A DNA stretch of 60,072 nt from Pseudomonas neustonica (GCF_003797945.1 NZ_RKKU01000027.1:1-60072); one strand, 5' to 3'. Positions 7,505 through 18,391 are shown, counted from the stretch's first letter. A program made the numbers and translations. Notes: a model not told the origin generated them from the letters alone.

Positions 7505-9043
7505 CTAGCCTTCCAGCCTGACTTGACGCAGACATGTTGCCGTCAGCACTGCGGCACTGGCCATGATGACCGCGCCGATCAGCGAATTAACATGCAGAGC
7601 CGAGGCAAAGCCGTCCTGCACTACGATCAACAGCGCTTGCGCGGTGTCGGGTGGTAGCTGCTTGATCACCGCAAGCGCGCCGCCCAGGGTATCGCTGGCA
7701 ATCTCTACCTGTTCAGGCGTCAGACCGTCAGGCAGCCGCGCCGCCATGTACTGCTGATAGATGACCGCGCCGACGCTACCAATAACCGCGATACCCAACG
7801 CCATGCCCAGTTCGGCAGCGGTCTCTGAGGTTGCAGCCGCCGCGCCCGCTTTGGCCGGCGGTACCGAGCTCACCACAAGATCGGTACCCATAATCATCAC
7901 CGGCATGATACCCACACCAAGCAGCATGGTACCCAGCGCCATCAACGCGACGCCGTCGCGACCCTGCACCAGCAGCAAGACACAAAATCCAATAACCGAT
8001 ACGCACAAACCAAGACTCGTGAACACAGAGGGCTTTAGCTTGCGTGACAAGCTGGGCACCACCAGTGAAGCAGCCGTTTGCAAAATAGCCGCGGGCAACA
8101 TGACCAGCCCGGCTTCCAGTGCGCTCAAGCCAGCAACCCCTTGCAGGTATTGGAAAATCATCAACCAGGCGCCGGAAAGCGCAAAAATAGCCATCAGCAT
8201 GGCAAAAATAGACACCGTAAAGGCGCGCCGACTAAAGAGCGTCAAATCCAGCATGGGATCGGGCAATCGGCGTTGACGACGGGTAAACACAGTACCCACC
8301 ACTAGACCTAGTACTACGGCGAGCAATGCCCCCAGATTGAGCCCATCGCGAGCAGTATCCTTAAGCCCATAAATCACCAACAGCAGCGCCACAATGCATA
8401 GCAGCGCGCTGACCACATCCAACCGCCCTGCGTTCTCGTCCCGGCACTCGGGCAATAAAAACGGCCCCACCAACAGCAGCAATGCCATCACCGGCACGCC
8501 AAGCAAAAACACCGAGCCCCACCAGAAAAACTCAAGCATCACGCCGCCCACCAGTGGGCCTATGGCACTCCCAACAATAAACCCTGTCATCCACACCGTA
8601 ATAGCCAGCGTGCGCTCGCGCTCGACATGAAACATGTTGCGAATCAAGGACAGGGTAGACGGCATCAAGGTCGCGCCTGCGATGCCCAACAAAGCACGGG
8701 TGATAATCAAGGAAGTAGCAGAACTTGCGAACGCAGCCGCCACCGATGCCACGCCGAATGCCAGCGCGCCGGCTAGCAGCAAGCGCCGACGGCCGATGCG
8801 ATCGCCCAGCGTGCCCATGGTGATCAAAAAGCCGGCAACCATGAAGCCGTATATATCCAGAATCCACAGTAACTCTGAGCTACTTGGTTGCAGGTCGGCA
8901 CTCAGCCGAGGCGCCGCCAGATGCAACACCGTCATGTCCAACGCCAGTAGCAGCGTTGGTAGCACCAGCACAGCCAAACCCAGCCACTCACGGCGACTGG
9001 CGGGGTGCTCGGCATGCGAATCAATTTGCTGTGCGGTGGTCAT
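7505..9043 (-). CDS. MFS drug exporter, DHA2 (14-TM) family, SmvA/QacA-like
   Basis: 512 residues from the ATG at 9043 (MTTAQQ); the open frame continues upstream to 9259 but that part overlaps metG and lacks similarity. About 14 membrane segments are visible. Motif C-like and motif A-like signatures occur: LDMTVLHLAAPRLSADL near TM1, then GDRIGRRRLLLAGA between TM2 and TM3, and GSAIGPLVGG in TM5. DHA2 members export cationic dyes, quaternary ammonium compounds and antiseptics by proton antiport. The substrate here is inferred from the family only. No regulator gene adjoins it. Confidence 0.85.
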   Translation of the reverse strand: MTTAQQIDSHAEHPASRREWLGLAVLVLPTLLLALDMTVLHLAAPRLSADLQPSSSELLWILDIYGFMVAGFLITMGTLGDRIGRRRLLLAGALAFGVASVAAAFASSATSLIITRALLGIAGATLMPSTLSLIRNMFHVERERTLAITVWMTGFIVGSAIGPLVGGVMLEFFWWGSVFLLGVPVMALLLLVGPFLLPECRDENAGRLDVVSALLCIVALLLVIYGLKDTARDGLNLGALLAVVLGLVVGTVFTRRQRRLPDPMLDLTLFSRRAFTVSIFAMLMAIFALSGAWLMIFQYLQGVAGLSALEAGLVMLPAAILQTAASLVVPSLSRKLKPSVFTSLGLCVSVIGFCVLLLVQGRDGVALMALGTMLLGVGIMPVMIMGTDLVVSSVPPAKAGAAAATSETAAELGMALGIAVIGSVGAVIYQQYMAARLPDGLTPEQVEIASDTLGGALAVIKQLPPDTAQALLIVVQDGFASALHVNSLIGAVIMASAAVLTATCLRQVRLEG

Positions 9044-9248
9044 GTAAAAAGCATCCTGTGGCGAGGGCTTCTTATACCGCCAGCACCCATCACCAGCAAG
9101 GTACAGTTGCCAACTTGCTTTACAGAACAGATTGGCGGTATCTGATGTCATTATGGGCGCCTTCTCTGGCGCTGCCTGATGACCCCCGCGCGCCAAACAG
9201 GTATCATGTCCGGCTTTATTCCGTCTATCCAACAGAAGCCGAGAACCC

Positions 9249-11300
9249 ATGTCCAGCAACGCCCCATCTCGCCAGATCCTCGTTACCAGCGCCCTGCCCT
9301 ATGCCAACGGTTCGATCCATCTGGGGCACATGCTTGAGTACATTCAGACTGACATCTGGGTTCGCTTCCAGAAACTGCGCGGTAATCAGGCAGTTTACGT
9401 CTGCGCCGATGATGCCCATGGCTCCGCCATCATGTTGCGCGCCGAGAAGGAAGGGATTACCTCTGAGCAGTTGATCGACAACGTCAAGGCCGAGCACACC
9501 GCTGACTTTGCCGACTTTTTGGTCAACTTCGACAATTATCACTCGACTCATTCGCAGGAGAACAAATACTTCTCCGAGCTGATCTATGGCCGCTTGAAAG
9601 ACGCAGGCCACATCAGCACGCGTTCAGTGACGCAGTATTTCGATCCAGAGAAAAAGATGTTTCTGGCCGATCGCTTCATCAAGGGCACCTGCCCCAAGTG
9701 CAGCGCAGAAGACCAGTACGGCGACAACTGCGAGAAATGCGGTGCCACGTACGAGCCGACCGAGCTGAAAGACCCGCGCTCTGCTATCTCGGGCGCCACG
9801 CCAGTATTGAAGGATTCCAAGCACTTCTTCTTCCGTCTGCAAGACTTCAGCGACATGCTCAAGCAGTGGACGCGCAGCGGCACGCTGCAGGAAGCAGTTG
9901 CCAACAAGATCGCCGAGTGGCTCGACAGCGGCCTGCACGAGTGGGATATCAGCCGTGATGCGCCCTACTTCGGCTTCGAGATCCCTGACGAGCCCGGCAA
10001 GTATTTTTACGTCTGGCTGGACGCGCCCATTGGCTACATGGCCAGCTTCAAGAACCTGTGCGAGCGTCGCCCTGAACTGAGTTTTGATGCTTTCTGGAAT
10101 GCCGATTCCAGCGCCGAGCTGTATCACTTTATCGGCAAGGACATCGTTAACTTCCACACCCTGTTCTGGCCGGCCATGCTGGAAGGTGCAGGTTTCCGCA
10201 AGCCTACGGCAGTCAACGTACACGGCTACCTGACGGTGAACGGGCAGAAGATGTCCAAGTCGCGCGGCACCTTTATCAAGGCCCGTACTTATCTGGATCA
10301 TCTGTCCCCGGAATACCTGCGTTACTACTACGCGGCCAAGCTGGGCCGTGGCGTAGAAGACCTTGACCTGAATCTCGACGACTTTATTCAGAAGGTCAAC
10401 TCCGACCTGGTCGGCAAGGTGGTAAACATCGCCAGTCGTTGCGCGGGCTTTATTCAAAAGGGCAATGCTGGCGTGATGGTCGATGCCAACCCAGCCCCTG
10501 AACTGACTGCGGCTTTTACCGCTGGCGCACCGCTGATTGCCGACGCCTACGAGAAGCGCGATTTCTCCCGCGCCATGCGCGAAATCATGGGCCTGGCTGA
10601 CAAGGCCAATGCCTGGATTGCAGACAAGGCGCCCTGGTCGCTGAACAAGCAGGAAGGCAAACAAGACGAAGTACAGGCCATCTGCTCGCTCGGCGTGAAC
10701 CTGTTCCGCCAATTGATCATCTTCCTCAAGCCGGTACTACCGCATCTGGCTGACGACGCTGAGGCCTTCCTGAATGTCGCACCGCTGCGCTGGGACGATC
10801 ACCAGAATCTGCTGGCCGATCATCAGCTGAACGCCTTCAAGCCGCTGATGGCACGCATTGAACCGGCTAAAATTGAAGCCATGATCGATGCCTCCAAGGA
10901 AGACCTCGCCGCGGCCGAAGCCACGGCTGCGCCTGCGGGCAACGGCGAGCTGACGAAAGAGCCGCTGGAAGCCGAGATCAAGTTTGATGCCTTCGCCGCC
11001 GTTGACCTGCGCGTAGCCCTGATCGAGAAGGCCGAGTTCGTTGAGGGTGCCGATAAGCTGCTGCGCCTGTCGCTGGATATCGGCGACGCCAAGCGCAACG
11101 TGTTCTCGGGCATCAAGAGCGCCTATCCTGACCCGAGCAAACTGGAAGGCCGCCATACCCTGTACGTTGCCAACCTGGCGCCGCGCAAGATGAAGTTTGG
11201 CGTATCGGAAGGCATGGTGCTGGCAGCGGGCCCCGGTGGCGAAGATATCTTCCTGCTGAGCCCCGATGAAGGCGCCAAGCCAGGGCAGCGCGTCAAGTAA
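9249..11300 (+). CDS. metG: Methionyl-tRNA synthetase
   Basis: 683 residues, full length. It charges tRNA-Met with methionine in the cytoplasm. The class I signature is HLGH in the segment [14 protein letters not shown], and the second is [10 protein letters not shown] Zn knuckle [18 protein letters not shown] lies in the connective peptide. After residue about 575 a C-terminal tRNA-binding OB-fold ([19 protein letters not shown]) is present, as in dimeric bacterial MetG. It is followed by the rnf operon, the gene order seen in Pseudomonas. Confidence 0.98.
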   Translation: MSSNAPSRQILVTSALPYANGSIHLGHMLEYIQTDIWVRFQKLRGNQAVYVCADDAHGSAIMLRAEKEGITSEQLIDNVKAEHTADFADFLVNFDNYHSTHSQENKYFSELIYGRLKDAGHISTRSVTQYFDPEKKMFLADRFIKGTCPKCSAEDQYGDNCEKCGATYEPTELKDPRSAISGATPVLKDSKHFFFRLQDFSDMLKQWTRSGTLQEAVANKIAEWLDSGLHEWDISRDAPYFGFEIPDEPGKYFYVWLDAPIGYMASFKNLCERRPELSFDAFWNADSSAELYHFIGKDIVNFHTLFWPAMLEGAGFRKPTAVNVHGYLTVNGQKMSKSRGTFIKARTYLDHLSPEYLRYYYAAKLGRGVEDLDLNLDDFIQKVNSDLVGKVVNIASRCAGFIQKGNAGVMVDANPAPELTAAFTAGAPLIADAYEKRDFSRAMREIMGLADKANAWIADKAPWSLNKQEGKQDEVQAICSLGVNLFRQLIIFLKPVLPHLADDAEAFLNVAPLRWDDHQNLLADHQLNAFKPLMARIEPAKIEAMIDASKEDLAAAEATAAPAGNGELTKEPLEAEIKFDAFAAVDLRVALIEKAEFVEGADKLLRLSLDIGDAKRNVFSGIKSAYPDPSKLEGRHTLYVANLAPRKMKFGVSEGMVLAAGPGGEDIFLLSPDEGAKPGQRVK

Positions 11301-11327
11301 TTCAATAGTGCGATAAGCATAAACAGA

Positions 11328-11345
11328 GGCGGTCTGCAGACCGCC
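11328..11345. terminator. Perfect palindrome between metG and rnfA
   Basis: GGCGGTCTGCAGACCGCC is an 18-base perfect inverted repeat lying 28 bases after metG. No T-run follows on the plus strand, so it may be a weak terminator or a processing hairpin that separates metG from the rnf operon. Confidence 0.45.
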
Positions 11346-11418
11346 CGGATTAGCCGGAATCAGGCGCAGCTGCCATTAGAGCGGCTCGCCGAGCATTCCA
11401 AACATGGGGTTGGGGAAC

Positions 11419-12003
11419 ATGGCTGAATTTGCCCTCATTCTGGTCAGTACCATTCTGGTCAACAACTTTGTGCTGGTGCAGTTTCTCGGCCTTTGTCCGT
11501 TTATGGGCGTCTCCGGCAAGCTGGAAACCGCCATTGGTATGTCGGCGGCGACCACCTTCGTGCTCACGCTGGCCTCCATCCTCAGCTACCTGACGTTTCA
11601 GTACATTCTGGTCCCGCTGGACCTGGAATTTCTGCGCACCATTTCCTTCATTCTGGTGATCGCGGTGGTGGTGCAGTTCACCGAGATGGTGGTGCACAAG
11701 ACCAGCCCCCTGCTGTACCGCGTCCTGGGTATCTTTCTGCCGCTGATCACCACCAACTGCGCGGTACTGGGCGTCGCTCTGCTGAACACTAACCGCGCCG
11801 AACAGACCTTTATGAAATCGGCGACTTACGGTCTGGGCGCGGCAATTGGCTTCTCAATGATCCTGATTCTGTTTGCCGGCCTGCGTGAGCGCATCGCCAT
11901 TGCCGACGTGCCCACGCCCTTTCGCGGCGCCGCCATCGGCATGATCACAGCAGGCCTGATGTCCCTTGCCTTTATGGGCTTCACCGGCTTGATAAGGTTG
12001 TAA
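11419..12003 (+). CDS. rnfA: Electron transport complex subunit RnfA
   Basis: 194 residues from ATG 11419, preceded by GGGG; a TTG/ATG further upstream would add non-conserved residues. It is an inner-membrane protein with six TM segments and the family signature [20 protein letters not shown], followed by [16 protein letters not shown]. The Cys in GLCPF and in TNCAV belong to the membrane [2Fe-2S] cluster shared by RnfA and RnfE. Rnf couples electron transfer between NADH and ferredoxin to ion movement. First gene of rnfABCDGE; rnfB starts 2 bp after its stop. Confidence 0.97.
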   Translation: MAEFALILVSTILVNNFVLVQFLGLCPFMGVSGKLETAIGMSAATTFVLTLASILSYLTFQYILVPLDLEFLRTISFILVIAVVVQFTEMVVHKTSPLLYRVLGIFLPLITTNCAVLGVALLNTNRAEQTFMKSATYGLGAAIGFSMILILFAGLRERIAIADVPTPFRGAAIGMITAGLMSLAFMGFTGLIRL

Positions 12004-12005
12004 GC

Positions 12006-12587
12006 ATGTCGATGATTCTCACTGCTGTCTTGGTACTGCTGGGCCTGGCGCTGATATTCGGCGCCATCCTGGGTTACGCCGCCATTCGCTTCAAGGTCGA
12101 GGGCGATCCCATCGTTGACCAGATCAACGAACTGCTGCCACAAACCCAGTGCGGCCAATGCGGCCATCCGGGTTGCAAGCCTTACGCCGAAGGCATTGCC
12201 AACGGCGAGCCAATCAACAAGTGCCCGCCCGGCGGCGAATCGACCATTCAGGCGCTGGCTGATCTGCTCGACGTCGAGGTATTGCCGCTGGATGCCGAGC
12301 ACGGCGAAGAAAAGCCCAAGATGGTTGCCTACATCCGTGAAGCCGAATGCATTGGCTGCACCAAATGCATTCAGGCCTGCCCGGTCGATGCGATTCTCGG
12401 CGCGGCCAAGCAAATGCATACGGTGATCACCGATGAATGCACTGGTTGCGACCTCTGCGTTGAGCCCTGTCCGGTTGACTGTATCGACATGCTGCCGTTG
12501 CCGACTACACCACAAAACTGGAAGTGGGACTTCCCACTGCCCGGCCCCGCCGTTATTGCCACCGACGCCCAGCGAGGGGCCGCCTGA
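12006..12587 (+). CDS. rnfB: Electron transport complex subunit RnfB
   Basis: 193 residues. One N-terminal TM helix (residues 4-26) anchors it. Then comes a Fe-S domain with [19 protein letters not shown] and a later CPPGG, which bind one [4Fe-4S]. Two ferredoxin motifs follow, [14 protein letters not shown] and [15 protein letters not shown], each for a [4Fe-4S]. RnfB is the ferredoxin-facing subunit that passes electrons within the complex. Its TGA shares a base with the ATG of rnfC, indicating translational coupling. Confidence 0.97.
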   Translation: MSMILTAVLVLLGLALIFGAILGYAAIRFKVEGDPIVDQINELLPQTQCGQCGHPGCKPYAEGIANGEPINKCPPGGESTIQALADLLDVEVLPLDAEHGEEKPKMVAYIREAECIGCTKCIQACPVDAILGAAKQMHTVITDECTGCDLCVEPCPVDCIDMLPLPTTPQNWKWDFPLPGPAVIATDAQRGAA

Positions 12588-14965
12588 TGACCGCTGCCAG
12601 CCCCATCCGTATCTGGGATATTCCCGGCGGTATTCACCCGGAAGAGAACAAGCACCAGTCGACCGCGCACGGTATCGAATCGGTGCCGCTACCCAGCCAG
12701 TTGATCCTGCCGCTGCAACAGCATCTGGGTGCTCGCGCCGAACCGACGGTCGAAATCGGCGAGCGGGTACTCAAGGGCCAACTGATTGCCGAGGCCAGCG
12801 GGATGATCAGTTGCCCGCTGCATGCGCCCACCTCCGGCACAGTGACCGCGATTGGGCCCGCGCCCTACCCGCACGCCTCAGGCCTTGAGGAATGGGCTAT
12901 TACTCTTGACGTGGATGGCCAGGATCAGTGGTGTGAACTCAGCCCAATGAGTGATTACCAGAGCCTGGAGCCCGCGACCCTGCTGGAAGTTATCCGTCAG
13001 GCAGGCATCAGCGGCCTGGGCGGTGCGGGCTTCCCGACCTCGGTCAAACTCAAGGCGCGCCCCGAGCAGAAAATTCATACGCTGATCGTTAATGGCACCG
13101 AGTGTGAGCCTTACATCACGGCCGACGACAGTGCCATGCGTTACCACGCCGAGCAGATCGTTGCGGGTATCGAGATACTTCAGCATATTCTGCACCCAGA
13201 GCAGGTGTTGATCGGCATTGAGGACAACAAGCCAGAGGCCATCGCAGCGATGCGCAAGGCCGTTGGCACGCGCGACAGCATGCAGGTCGTGGTCTTCCCG
13301 ACCAAATACCCCTCTGGCGGTGAGAAGCAACTGATCCAGATACTGACAGGTAAAGAGGTGCCCAGTGGCGGCCTGCCCGCCGACATCGGCATGGTCTGCC
13401 AAAACATAGGCACCCTGCTGGCGATCCACGATGCCGTATTGCTGGGCCAGCCGCTGATCAAGCGCATTACCACCCTGACCGGCGACGCACTCAGTCACCC
13501 CACCAACGTGGAAGCCTTGATTGGTACGCGCATCAGCCACCTGCTTGAATTTGCCGGGTTGCAGCCTGAGCGCCTGTATCGGCTAGTGATGGGCGGCCCC
13601 ATGATGGGCTTCACCCTGCAAAGCATGGCTGCGCCCATCATTAAAACCAGCAACTGCCTGCTGGCTGGCACCCAGGAGGAATTACCTCCGCCGCCACCGG
13701 CTCAGCCATGCATTCGCTGCGGCTTATGCGCCGAGGCATGCCCAGCAGAGCTACTGCCGCAGCAGCTGCACTTTTTTGCATTGGGCAAAGAGTACGATCA
13801 GCTCAAGCGGCAGAATTTGTTTGACTGCATTGAGTGCGGCGCTTGCTCTTACGTTTGCCCCAGCAGTATCCCGCTGGTGCAGTACTACCGCGCAGCCAAG
13901 TCTGATATCCGTGCGCTGGATCTGCAGCAGCACAAATCTGATCACTCCAAGCAACGCTTTGAGCACCGCCAGGAACGCCTGCAGCGTGAAGCCGAACAAA
14001 AAGAACGTGACCGTCAGGCTCGCGCCGAAAAAGCAGCACGATTGAAAGCCGCCAAGGAAGCCGAGGCGGCCAAGCCTAGCGCAACGGAAAATGATAGCTC
14101 GGTAGAACCCGATGTCGCCCGCCTGCAAGCGCAAAAACCCAGCGGCCTGAGTCCAGAACAGAAGCAAGCCAAGATTGCCGCCGCCACCGCACAGATGGCG
14201 CTGAAGAAAGCGCAAAAACAACTGGCAGCCAACCCGGACAACACCGACTTGCAAGCGCAAATCCCGACTCTGGAACAAGCCGCGCGCGATGCTCAGACAG
14301 CGTTCGACCAAGTACAGGGCGACCTTGCCACCCAGCCTGCGGCTGAGCCCGCTGCCGGAGGCGATGATGCCAAGAAGCTTAAAATCGAGGCTGCAATGCT
14401 GCGCGCCAACCTGAAGAAGGCCGAGCGCGCAGCCGGTGATTCCCCGAGCGCAGAGCAGCAAGCAGAAATCGACAAATTGCGCTCAGAAGCCGAAGCAGCT
14501 TATGCCCGCGTGCCTGCCGCCGCGACCTCGAAAAAGCCCATCGACGAGAATCTGAAAAAAGCCAAGCTGGATCTGGCCATGGCGCGCGCAGCGGTGAAGA
14601 AGACCGAGCGAGAAATCGATAGCTCCCCTGATGACGAGGATCTGAAAGCGCAGCTTGCAGCTCAACAGCAGGTTTTCAACGCCGCTGAAAAAGCGCTGCA
14701 TGAGGCCGAAAGCAACAGCCCGATTCCGCCCCCCGAGCGCAACAAGGTCGACAAGAAGCCGGTGGACGAAACCCTGCGCGAGCTGAAAACCAACCTGGCC
14801 ACCACTAAAGCTGATTTCAAGCGGGCCGAGCGAGAGCTGCAGGCCGCTATAGATGCCGAAACCGACACCGCCCCGGCACAGGACCAGCTCACGGCTACCC
14901 GCGCCAAACTCGACGCGGCAGCCAAAGCCTTCGCCGAATATATGGCTAGCAAGGAGACCAACTGA
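12587..14965 (+). CDS. rnfC: Electron transport complex subunit RnfC with long repetitive C-terminal tail
   Basis: 792 residues from the ATG that overlaps the rnfB stop. The N-terminal part holds the NADH/FMN domain ([19 protein letters not shown] and [13 protein letters not shown]), then a SLBB-like part, then two [4Fe-4S] motifs: [12 protein letters not shown] from residue 375 and [12 protein letters not shown] from residue 414. From about residue 440 to the end runs a 350-residue Ala/Lys/Glu/Gln-rich tail predicted as coiled coil. It contains about four degenerate repeats of 55-60 residues with cores such as [33 protein letters not shown] and [19 protein letters not shown]. Long tails occur in gammaproteobacterial RnfC; their job is unsettled. 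The tail ends at the rnfD start (1-base overlap). Confidence 0.96.
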   Translation: MTAASPIRIWDIPGGIHPEENKHQSTAHGIESVPLPSQLILPLQQHLGARAEPTVEIGERVLKGQLIAEASGMISCPLHAPTSGTVTAIGPAPYPHASGLEEWAITLDVDGQDQWCELSPMSDYQSLEPATLLEVIRQAGISGLGGAGFPTSVKLKARPEQKIHTLIVNGTECEPYITADDSAMRYHAEQIVAGIEILQHILHPEQVLIGIEDNKPEAIAAMRKAVGTRDSMQVVVFPTKYPSGGEKQLIQILTGKEVPSGGLPADIGMVCQNIGTLLAIHDAVLLGQPLIKRITTLTGDALSHPTNVEALIGTRISHLLEFAGLQPERLYRLVMGGPMMGFTLQSMAAPIIKTSNCLLAGTQEELPPPPPAQPCIRCGLCAEACPAELLPQQLHFFALGKEYDQLKRQNLFDCIECGACSYVCPSSIPLVQYYRAAKSDIRALDLQQHKSDHSKQRFEHRQERLQREAEQKERDRQARAEKAARLKAAKEAEAAKPSATENDSSVEPDVARLQAQKPSGLSPEQKQAKIAAATAQMALKKAQKQLAANPDNTDLQAQIPTLEQAARDAQTAFDQVQGDLATQPAAEPAAGGDDAKKLKIEAAMLRANLKKAERAAGDSPSAEQQAEIDKLRSEAEAAYARVPAAATSKKPIDENLKKAKLDLAMARAAVKKTEREIDSSPDDEDLKAQLAAQQQVFNAAEKALHEAESNSPIPPPERNKVDKKPVDETLRELKTNLATTKADFKRAERELQAAIDAETDTAPAQDQLTATRAKLDAAAKAFAEYMASKETN

Positions 14966-16032
14966 TGGCGCTGGTTCGTATGACATCGCCGCACGCCAAG
15001 GGCAACAACCACACCCAGACCATTATGCTCTGGGTATTGGCGGCAACCCTGCCCGGCGTGCTGGCCATGACCTGGTTTTTCGGTTTTGGCACCCTGATCA
15101 ATATCTGCTTTGCCAGCCTGGTTGCGCTTGCGGTGGAAAGCCTGATCCTGTGGGTTCGTAAACGCCCAATCAGTTTCTATCTGCGCGACGGCAGCGCGCT
15201 GGTGACTGCCTGGCTGCTGGCCCTTGCGCTGCCGTCCTATGCGCCCTGGTGGTTGACCCTGGTTGCCACCGCCTTTGCCATTATCTTCGGCAAGCAATTG
15301 TACGGCGGCCTTGGTCAGAACCCGTTCAATCCGGCCATGCTGGGTTACGCAGTGGTACTGGTATCTTTTCCGGTAGAAATGACCAGTTGGCCCGCCTGGC
15401 GCGGCATTGAAGCGGTACTGCCCAATGTCCAGGCCACCCTGGGCTTGTTTGATGGGCTGGCGCGTATCTTCTTGCCCGCGACCCAGGCCATCGACGGCTG
15501 GACCCTCGCCACGCCTCTGGATGTGGTTAAAACCAATGCCAGCCTGACCATGGCGGAGTTGCAAGCGAGCAAGCCGGTATTCGGTAGCTTGGCCGGACAT
15601 GGCTGGGAATGGGTCAGCCTGGCTTATCTGGCTGGCGGCATTGCCCTGCTCTACAAGCGAATTTATACCTGGCATGCGCCGGTCGGCATGTTGGGTGCGC
15701 TGGCCATCATGAGTCTGCTGTTCTGGAATGGCAGCGGTTCAGACTCCAATGGCTCACCGCTGTTTCATTTGCTCAGCGGGGCCAGCATGCTTGGCGCCTT
15801 CTTTGTCGTCACTGACCCGGTCTCCGGCGCCACCAGTAAACAGGGCCGCCTGATCTTCGGTGCTGGCGTGGGGATTCTGGTGTATTGCATTCGCGCCTGG
15901 GGTGGCTACCCCGACGCAGTCGCCTTCGCGGTGCTACTGATGAACCTGGCTGCGCCGACCATTGACTACTACAGCACCCCCCGCACCTATGGTCATCGCA
16001 AGGCCAAGCGCGGCATGGGCAAAACGGACTGA
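14965..16032 (+). CDS. rnfD: Electron transport complex subunit RnfD
   Basis: 355 residues, integral membrane protein with about nine TM segments, related to NqrB. The ATG overlaps the rnfC TGA. The segment [10 protein letters not shown] corresponds to the site where RnfD carries FMN covalently on a threonine, here Thr183 (by comparison with the known flavinylated Thr of RnfD/NqrB). A second conserved segment is [20 protein letters not shown] near residues 280-298. It takes part in ion translocation and electron transfer to RnfG. Confidence 0.97.
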   Translation: MALVRMTSPHAKGNNHTQTIMLWVLAATLPGVLAMTWFFGFGTLINICFASLVALAVESLILWVRKRPISFYLRDGSALVTAWLLALALPSYAPWWLTLVATAFAIIFGKQLYGGLGQNPFNPAMLGYAVVLVSFPVEMTSWPAWRGIEAVLPNVQATLGLFDGLARIFLPATQAIDGWTLATPLDVVKTNASLTMAELQASKPVFGSLAGHGWEWVSLAYLAGGIALLYKRIYTWHAPVGMLGALAIMSLLFWNGSGSDSNGSPLFHLLSGASMLGAFFVVTDPVSGATSKQGRLIFGAGVGILVYCIRAWGGYPDAVAFAVLLMNLAAPTIDYYSTPRTYGHRKAKRGMGKTD

Positions 16033-16034
16033 GC

Positions 16035-16691
16035 ATGGATAATCCAACCACTACCCGCAGCTCGGTATTGCGCAACAGCATCATTCTCGGACTGTTCGCT
16101 ATGGCAACCGTCGGTATGATCGCAATTACCCAACAGGGCACCGCCGAACGCATCAGCGAAGCCCAACGCCGGGTGCAGCTGAGCGCCCTGAACGAGATTC
16201 TTCCGCACGAGCAGCACGATAACGATCTGCTCGCCGACAGCTTCAGCGTTGATGATTATCCCCATCTGCGCCTTGGCGCTGCCCATGACGCCTATCGCGC
16301 CAAACGAGACGGCAAGGTCGTCGCGGTGATACTGCCGGTCGTCGCGCCCGAGGGTTACAGTGGCCGTATTGATCTGTTGGTCGGTATCTATGCTGACGGC
16401 TCCGTGGCTGGCGTGCGCGCCGTCAATCACCGTGAGACGCCCGGACTGGGCGACAAGATCGAGATTGGCAAAAGTCAGTGGGTACTGGAGTTCAAGGGTA
16501 AAAGCTTGAGCATGCCGGTACCCGAGAACTGGGCGGTGAAAAAAGACGGCGGTAAGTTCGACCAGTTTACCGGCGCGACTATTACCCCGCGGGCCGTGGT
16601 CAAGGCGGTTTACCAAAGCCTGGAATACTTTGCAGAACACCGGCGCAGCCTGCTGCAACTGCCCGCTGAGGAGCCCGACAATGGCAACTAA
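16035..16691 (+). CDS. rnfG: Electron transport complex subunit RnfG
   Basis: 218 residues. A single N-terminal TM helix (residues 13-33) is followed by a periplasmic FMN-binding domain. The flavinylation motif is TGATITPR at residues 179-186, with Thr182 expected to carry FMN by a phosphoester bond added by ApbE. The motif [13 protein letters not shown] is also typical. The start lies 2 bp after rnfD, and the end overlaps the rnfE start by 11 bp. Confidence 0.97.
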   Translation: MDNPTTTRSSVLRNSIILGLFAMATVGMIAITQQGTAERISEAQRRVQLSALNEILPHEQHDNDLLADSFSVDDYPHLRLGAAHDAYRAKRDGKVVAVILPVVAPEGYSGRIDLLVGIYADGSVAGVRAVNHRETPGLGDKIEIGKSQWVLEFKGKSLSMPVPENWAVKKDGGKFDQFTGATITPRAVVKAVYQSLEYFAEHRRSLLQLPAEEPDNGN

Positions 16692-17394
16692 AACGCTCTC
16701 CGAGATAACCGCTGATGGCCTATGGCATAACAATCCGGGCCTGGTACAACTGCTCGGGCTATGCCCGCTGCTGGGCGTCAGTAGTTCAGTGGTCAACGCG
16801 CTGGGGCTAGGGCTGGCGACCATGCTGGTACTAACCGGCTCCAACCTGGCGGTGTCGCTGATCCGCAGCGCCGTAACCGATGCCGTGCGCCTGCCTGCCT
16901 TTGTGATGATTATCGCCGCGCTGACTACCTGTATTGAGCTCTTGATGCAGGCATTCACCTACGAGCTGTATCAGATACTCGGCATCTTTATTCCGCTGAT
17001 CGTCACTAACTGCGTGATCCTGGGCCGCGCCGATGCCTTTGCGTCAAAAAATCCCATTCTGCCGTCGCTGGTCGACGGTTTCATGATGAGCCTGGGCTTT
17101 GCATTGGTATTGGTCGTATTGGGTGGTCTGCGCGAGCTGGTAGGCCATGGCACCCTGTTCGCGGGCATGGATCTGCTGCTGGGGCCAATAGCGGCAAACT
17201 GGAAACTGGTTATCTTCGCGAATTACACCGATGTGCTTTTTGTTATTTTGCCGCCCGGCGCCTTTCTGTTCATGGGTCTGTTGATCGCGCTGAAGAATGT
17301 GATCGACGCCAAGGTCAAGGCGCGTGCGGAAGCGCGCATTAGCAAACCAGCCGCTGGCAGCAAGCGCGTGCGGGTTACCGGCACCATCAGCTAA
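16681..17394 (+). CDS. rnfE: Electron transport complex subunit RnfE
   Basis: 237 residues from ATG 16681 inside the end of rnfG. Six TM segments, homologous to RnfA in inverted orientation. [19 protein letters not shown] and [17 protein letters not shown] are the conserved parts, whose Cys residues pair with RnfA to bind the membrane [2Fe-2S]. It ends the rnfABCDGE series; nth begins 15 bp later, as in Pseudomonas, and may be read from the same transcript. Confidence 0.97.
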   Translation: MATKTLSEITADGLWHNNPGLVQLLGLCPLLGVSSSVVNALGLGLATMLVLTGSNLAVSLIRSAVTDAVRLPAFVMIIAALTTCIELLMQAFTYELYQILGIFIPLIVTNCVILGRADAFASKNPILPSLVDGFMMSLGFALVLVVLGGLRELVGHGTLFAGMDLLLGPIAANWKLVIFANYTDVLFVILPPGAFLFMGLLIALKNVIDAKVKARAEARISKPAAGSKRVRVTGTIS

Positions 17395-17409
17395 GGCGGC
17401 AAGCAGGCT

Positions 17410-18045
17410 ATGAACAAGGAAAAACGCTTTGAGATCTTCCGCCGCCTGCGTGAAGACAACCCGCACCCGACGACCGAGCTTAACTTCAGCTCGCCGTTCG
17501 AACTGCTGGTCGCCGTCACCCTCTCGGCGCAGGCAACCGATGTCGGCGTCAACAAGGCCACCGCCAAGCTCTTTCCGGTCGCCAATACGCCAGAGGCGAT
17601 CTACGCGCTGGGGGTTGACGGCCTATCCGAGTACATCAAGACGATTGGCCTGTTCAACAGCAAGGCACGCAACGTAATCGCCGCCTGCAAAATGCTGATT
17701 GAGCTGCACCACAGTGAAGTTCCCGACGACCGGGAGGCGCTGGAGGCGCTACCTGGCGTGGGACGCAAAACAGCCAATGTAGTCCTCAATACCGCCTTTG
17801 GTCACCCTGCTATGGCAGTGGATACGCATATTTTTCGCGTCAGCAATCGCACCGGTATTGCGCCGGGGAAAAACGTGCTCGAAGTGGAAAAAAAGCTGAT
17901 GCGCCATGTGCCCAGGGAGTTCCTGGTAGACGCTCATCACTGGTTGATTCTGCACGGCAGATACGTCTGCAAAGCACGCACGCCGCAGTGCGGTAGCTGC
18001 CGCATCGAAGACCTGTGCGACTACAAAGAGAAGACCTCGGACTGA
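17410..18045 (+). CDS. nth: Endonuclease III (DNA glycosylase/AP lyase)
   Basis: 211 residues, normal length. It removes oxidised pyrimidines and cleaves abasic sites in base excision repair. The helix-hairpin-helix is LPGVGRKTANVVLN with catalytic Lys in GRKTAN, and the catalytic Asp follows in MAVDTHIFRV. The C-terminal [4Fe-4S] loop is CKARTPQCGSCRIEDLC (C-x6-C-x2-C-x5-C type). It sits directly behind rnfE. A terminator overlaps the last codons. Confidence 0.97.
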   Translation: MNKEKRFEIFRRLREDNPHPTTELNFSSPFELLVAVTLSAQATDVGVNKATAKLFPVANTPEAIYALGVDGLSEYIKTIGLFNSKARNVIAACKMLIELHHSEVPDDREALEALPGVGRKTANVVLNTAFGHPAMAVDTHIFRVSNRTGIAPGKNVLEVEKKLMRHVPREFLVDAHHWLILHGRYVCKARTPQCGSCRIEDLCDYKEKTSD

Positions 18046-18066
18046 AGGTTTGAGGTCTTTTTGCTT
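18031..18066 (+). terminator. Intrinsic terminator of nth/rnf operon
   Basis: AAGACCTC at 18031-18038 pairs with GAGGTCTT at 18052-18059, followed by TTTTGCTTTTTT. The left arm lies within the last nth codons, so the stop codon TGA (18043-18045) falls in the loop. Confidence 0.8.
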
Positions 18067-18150
18067 TTTTAATAAAAAAAAACTATTTCCGCAAAACCCC
18101 TACTCCGTTTATAAGGTGCGCAAATGGCATCTTCATTGTGGAGTTGAGTC

Positions 18151-18330
18151 ATGGCTAAAGCGAAAACCGATATCGAACTGGACGATGATGACTTCATCGA
18201 AGAGGACGACACCCCAGATACCGACAGCGCGCCCAATTCCAAGGCGAGCCTTACCAAACGTCGCTTGATCGACAATTACCTCGAGGAACGCCGCCTGCAG
18301 CGTGAGCTGACCGAATTCGACTTTGACTAA
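18151..18330 (+). CDS. Small acidic conserved protein next to nth
   Basis: A 59-residue frame from ATG 18151, with a GGAG-like site (GTGGAG) about 8 bp upstream, to TAA 18328-18330. The N-terminal half is strongly acidic (IELDDDDFIEEDDTPDTD) and the C-terminal half basic-helical (KRRLIDNYLEERRLQRELTE), ending DFD. An equivalent small gene follows nth in Pseudomonas, as far as I recall. Codon use is regular and coding-like. Function is unknown. Confidence 0.75.
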   Translation: MAKAKTDIELDDDDFIEEDDTPDTDSAPNSKASLTKRRLIDNYLEERRLQRELTEFDFD

Positions 18331-18337
18331 CGCGATA

Positions 18338-18384
18338 GCACTGCCCTGACCGCTATAATAGTGGCTGGCCGGTCAGGGCAGTGC
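18338..18384. terminator. Large hairpin between convergent genes
   Basis: GCACTGCCCTGACCG at 18338-18352 and CGGTCAGGGCAGTGC at 18370-18384 form a perfect 15-bp stem with a 17-base loop. It lies 7 bp after the small acidic gene and 7 bp before the end of the convergent cbpM gene, so it probably ends transcription from both sides, though neither side has a T-run. Confidence 0.65.
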
Positions 18385-18391
18385 CGAGCGT

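Noticed and set aside
9624..10712. A 362-codon open frame on the minus strand within metG
   Set aside because: It lies entirely opposite a full-length, motif-complete metG and has no recognisable domain; high-GC codon structure produces such antisense frames.
14662..15675. A 337-codon minus-strand frame across the rnfC/rnfD junction
   Set aside because: It spans two conserved genes in antisense and shows low-complexity composition that mirrors the RnfC repeats.
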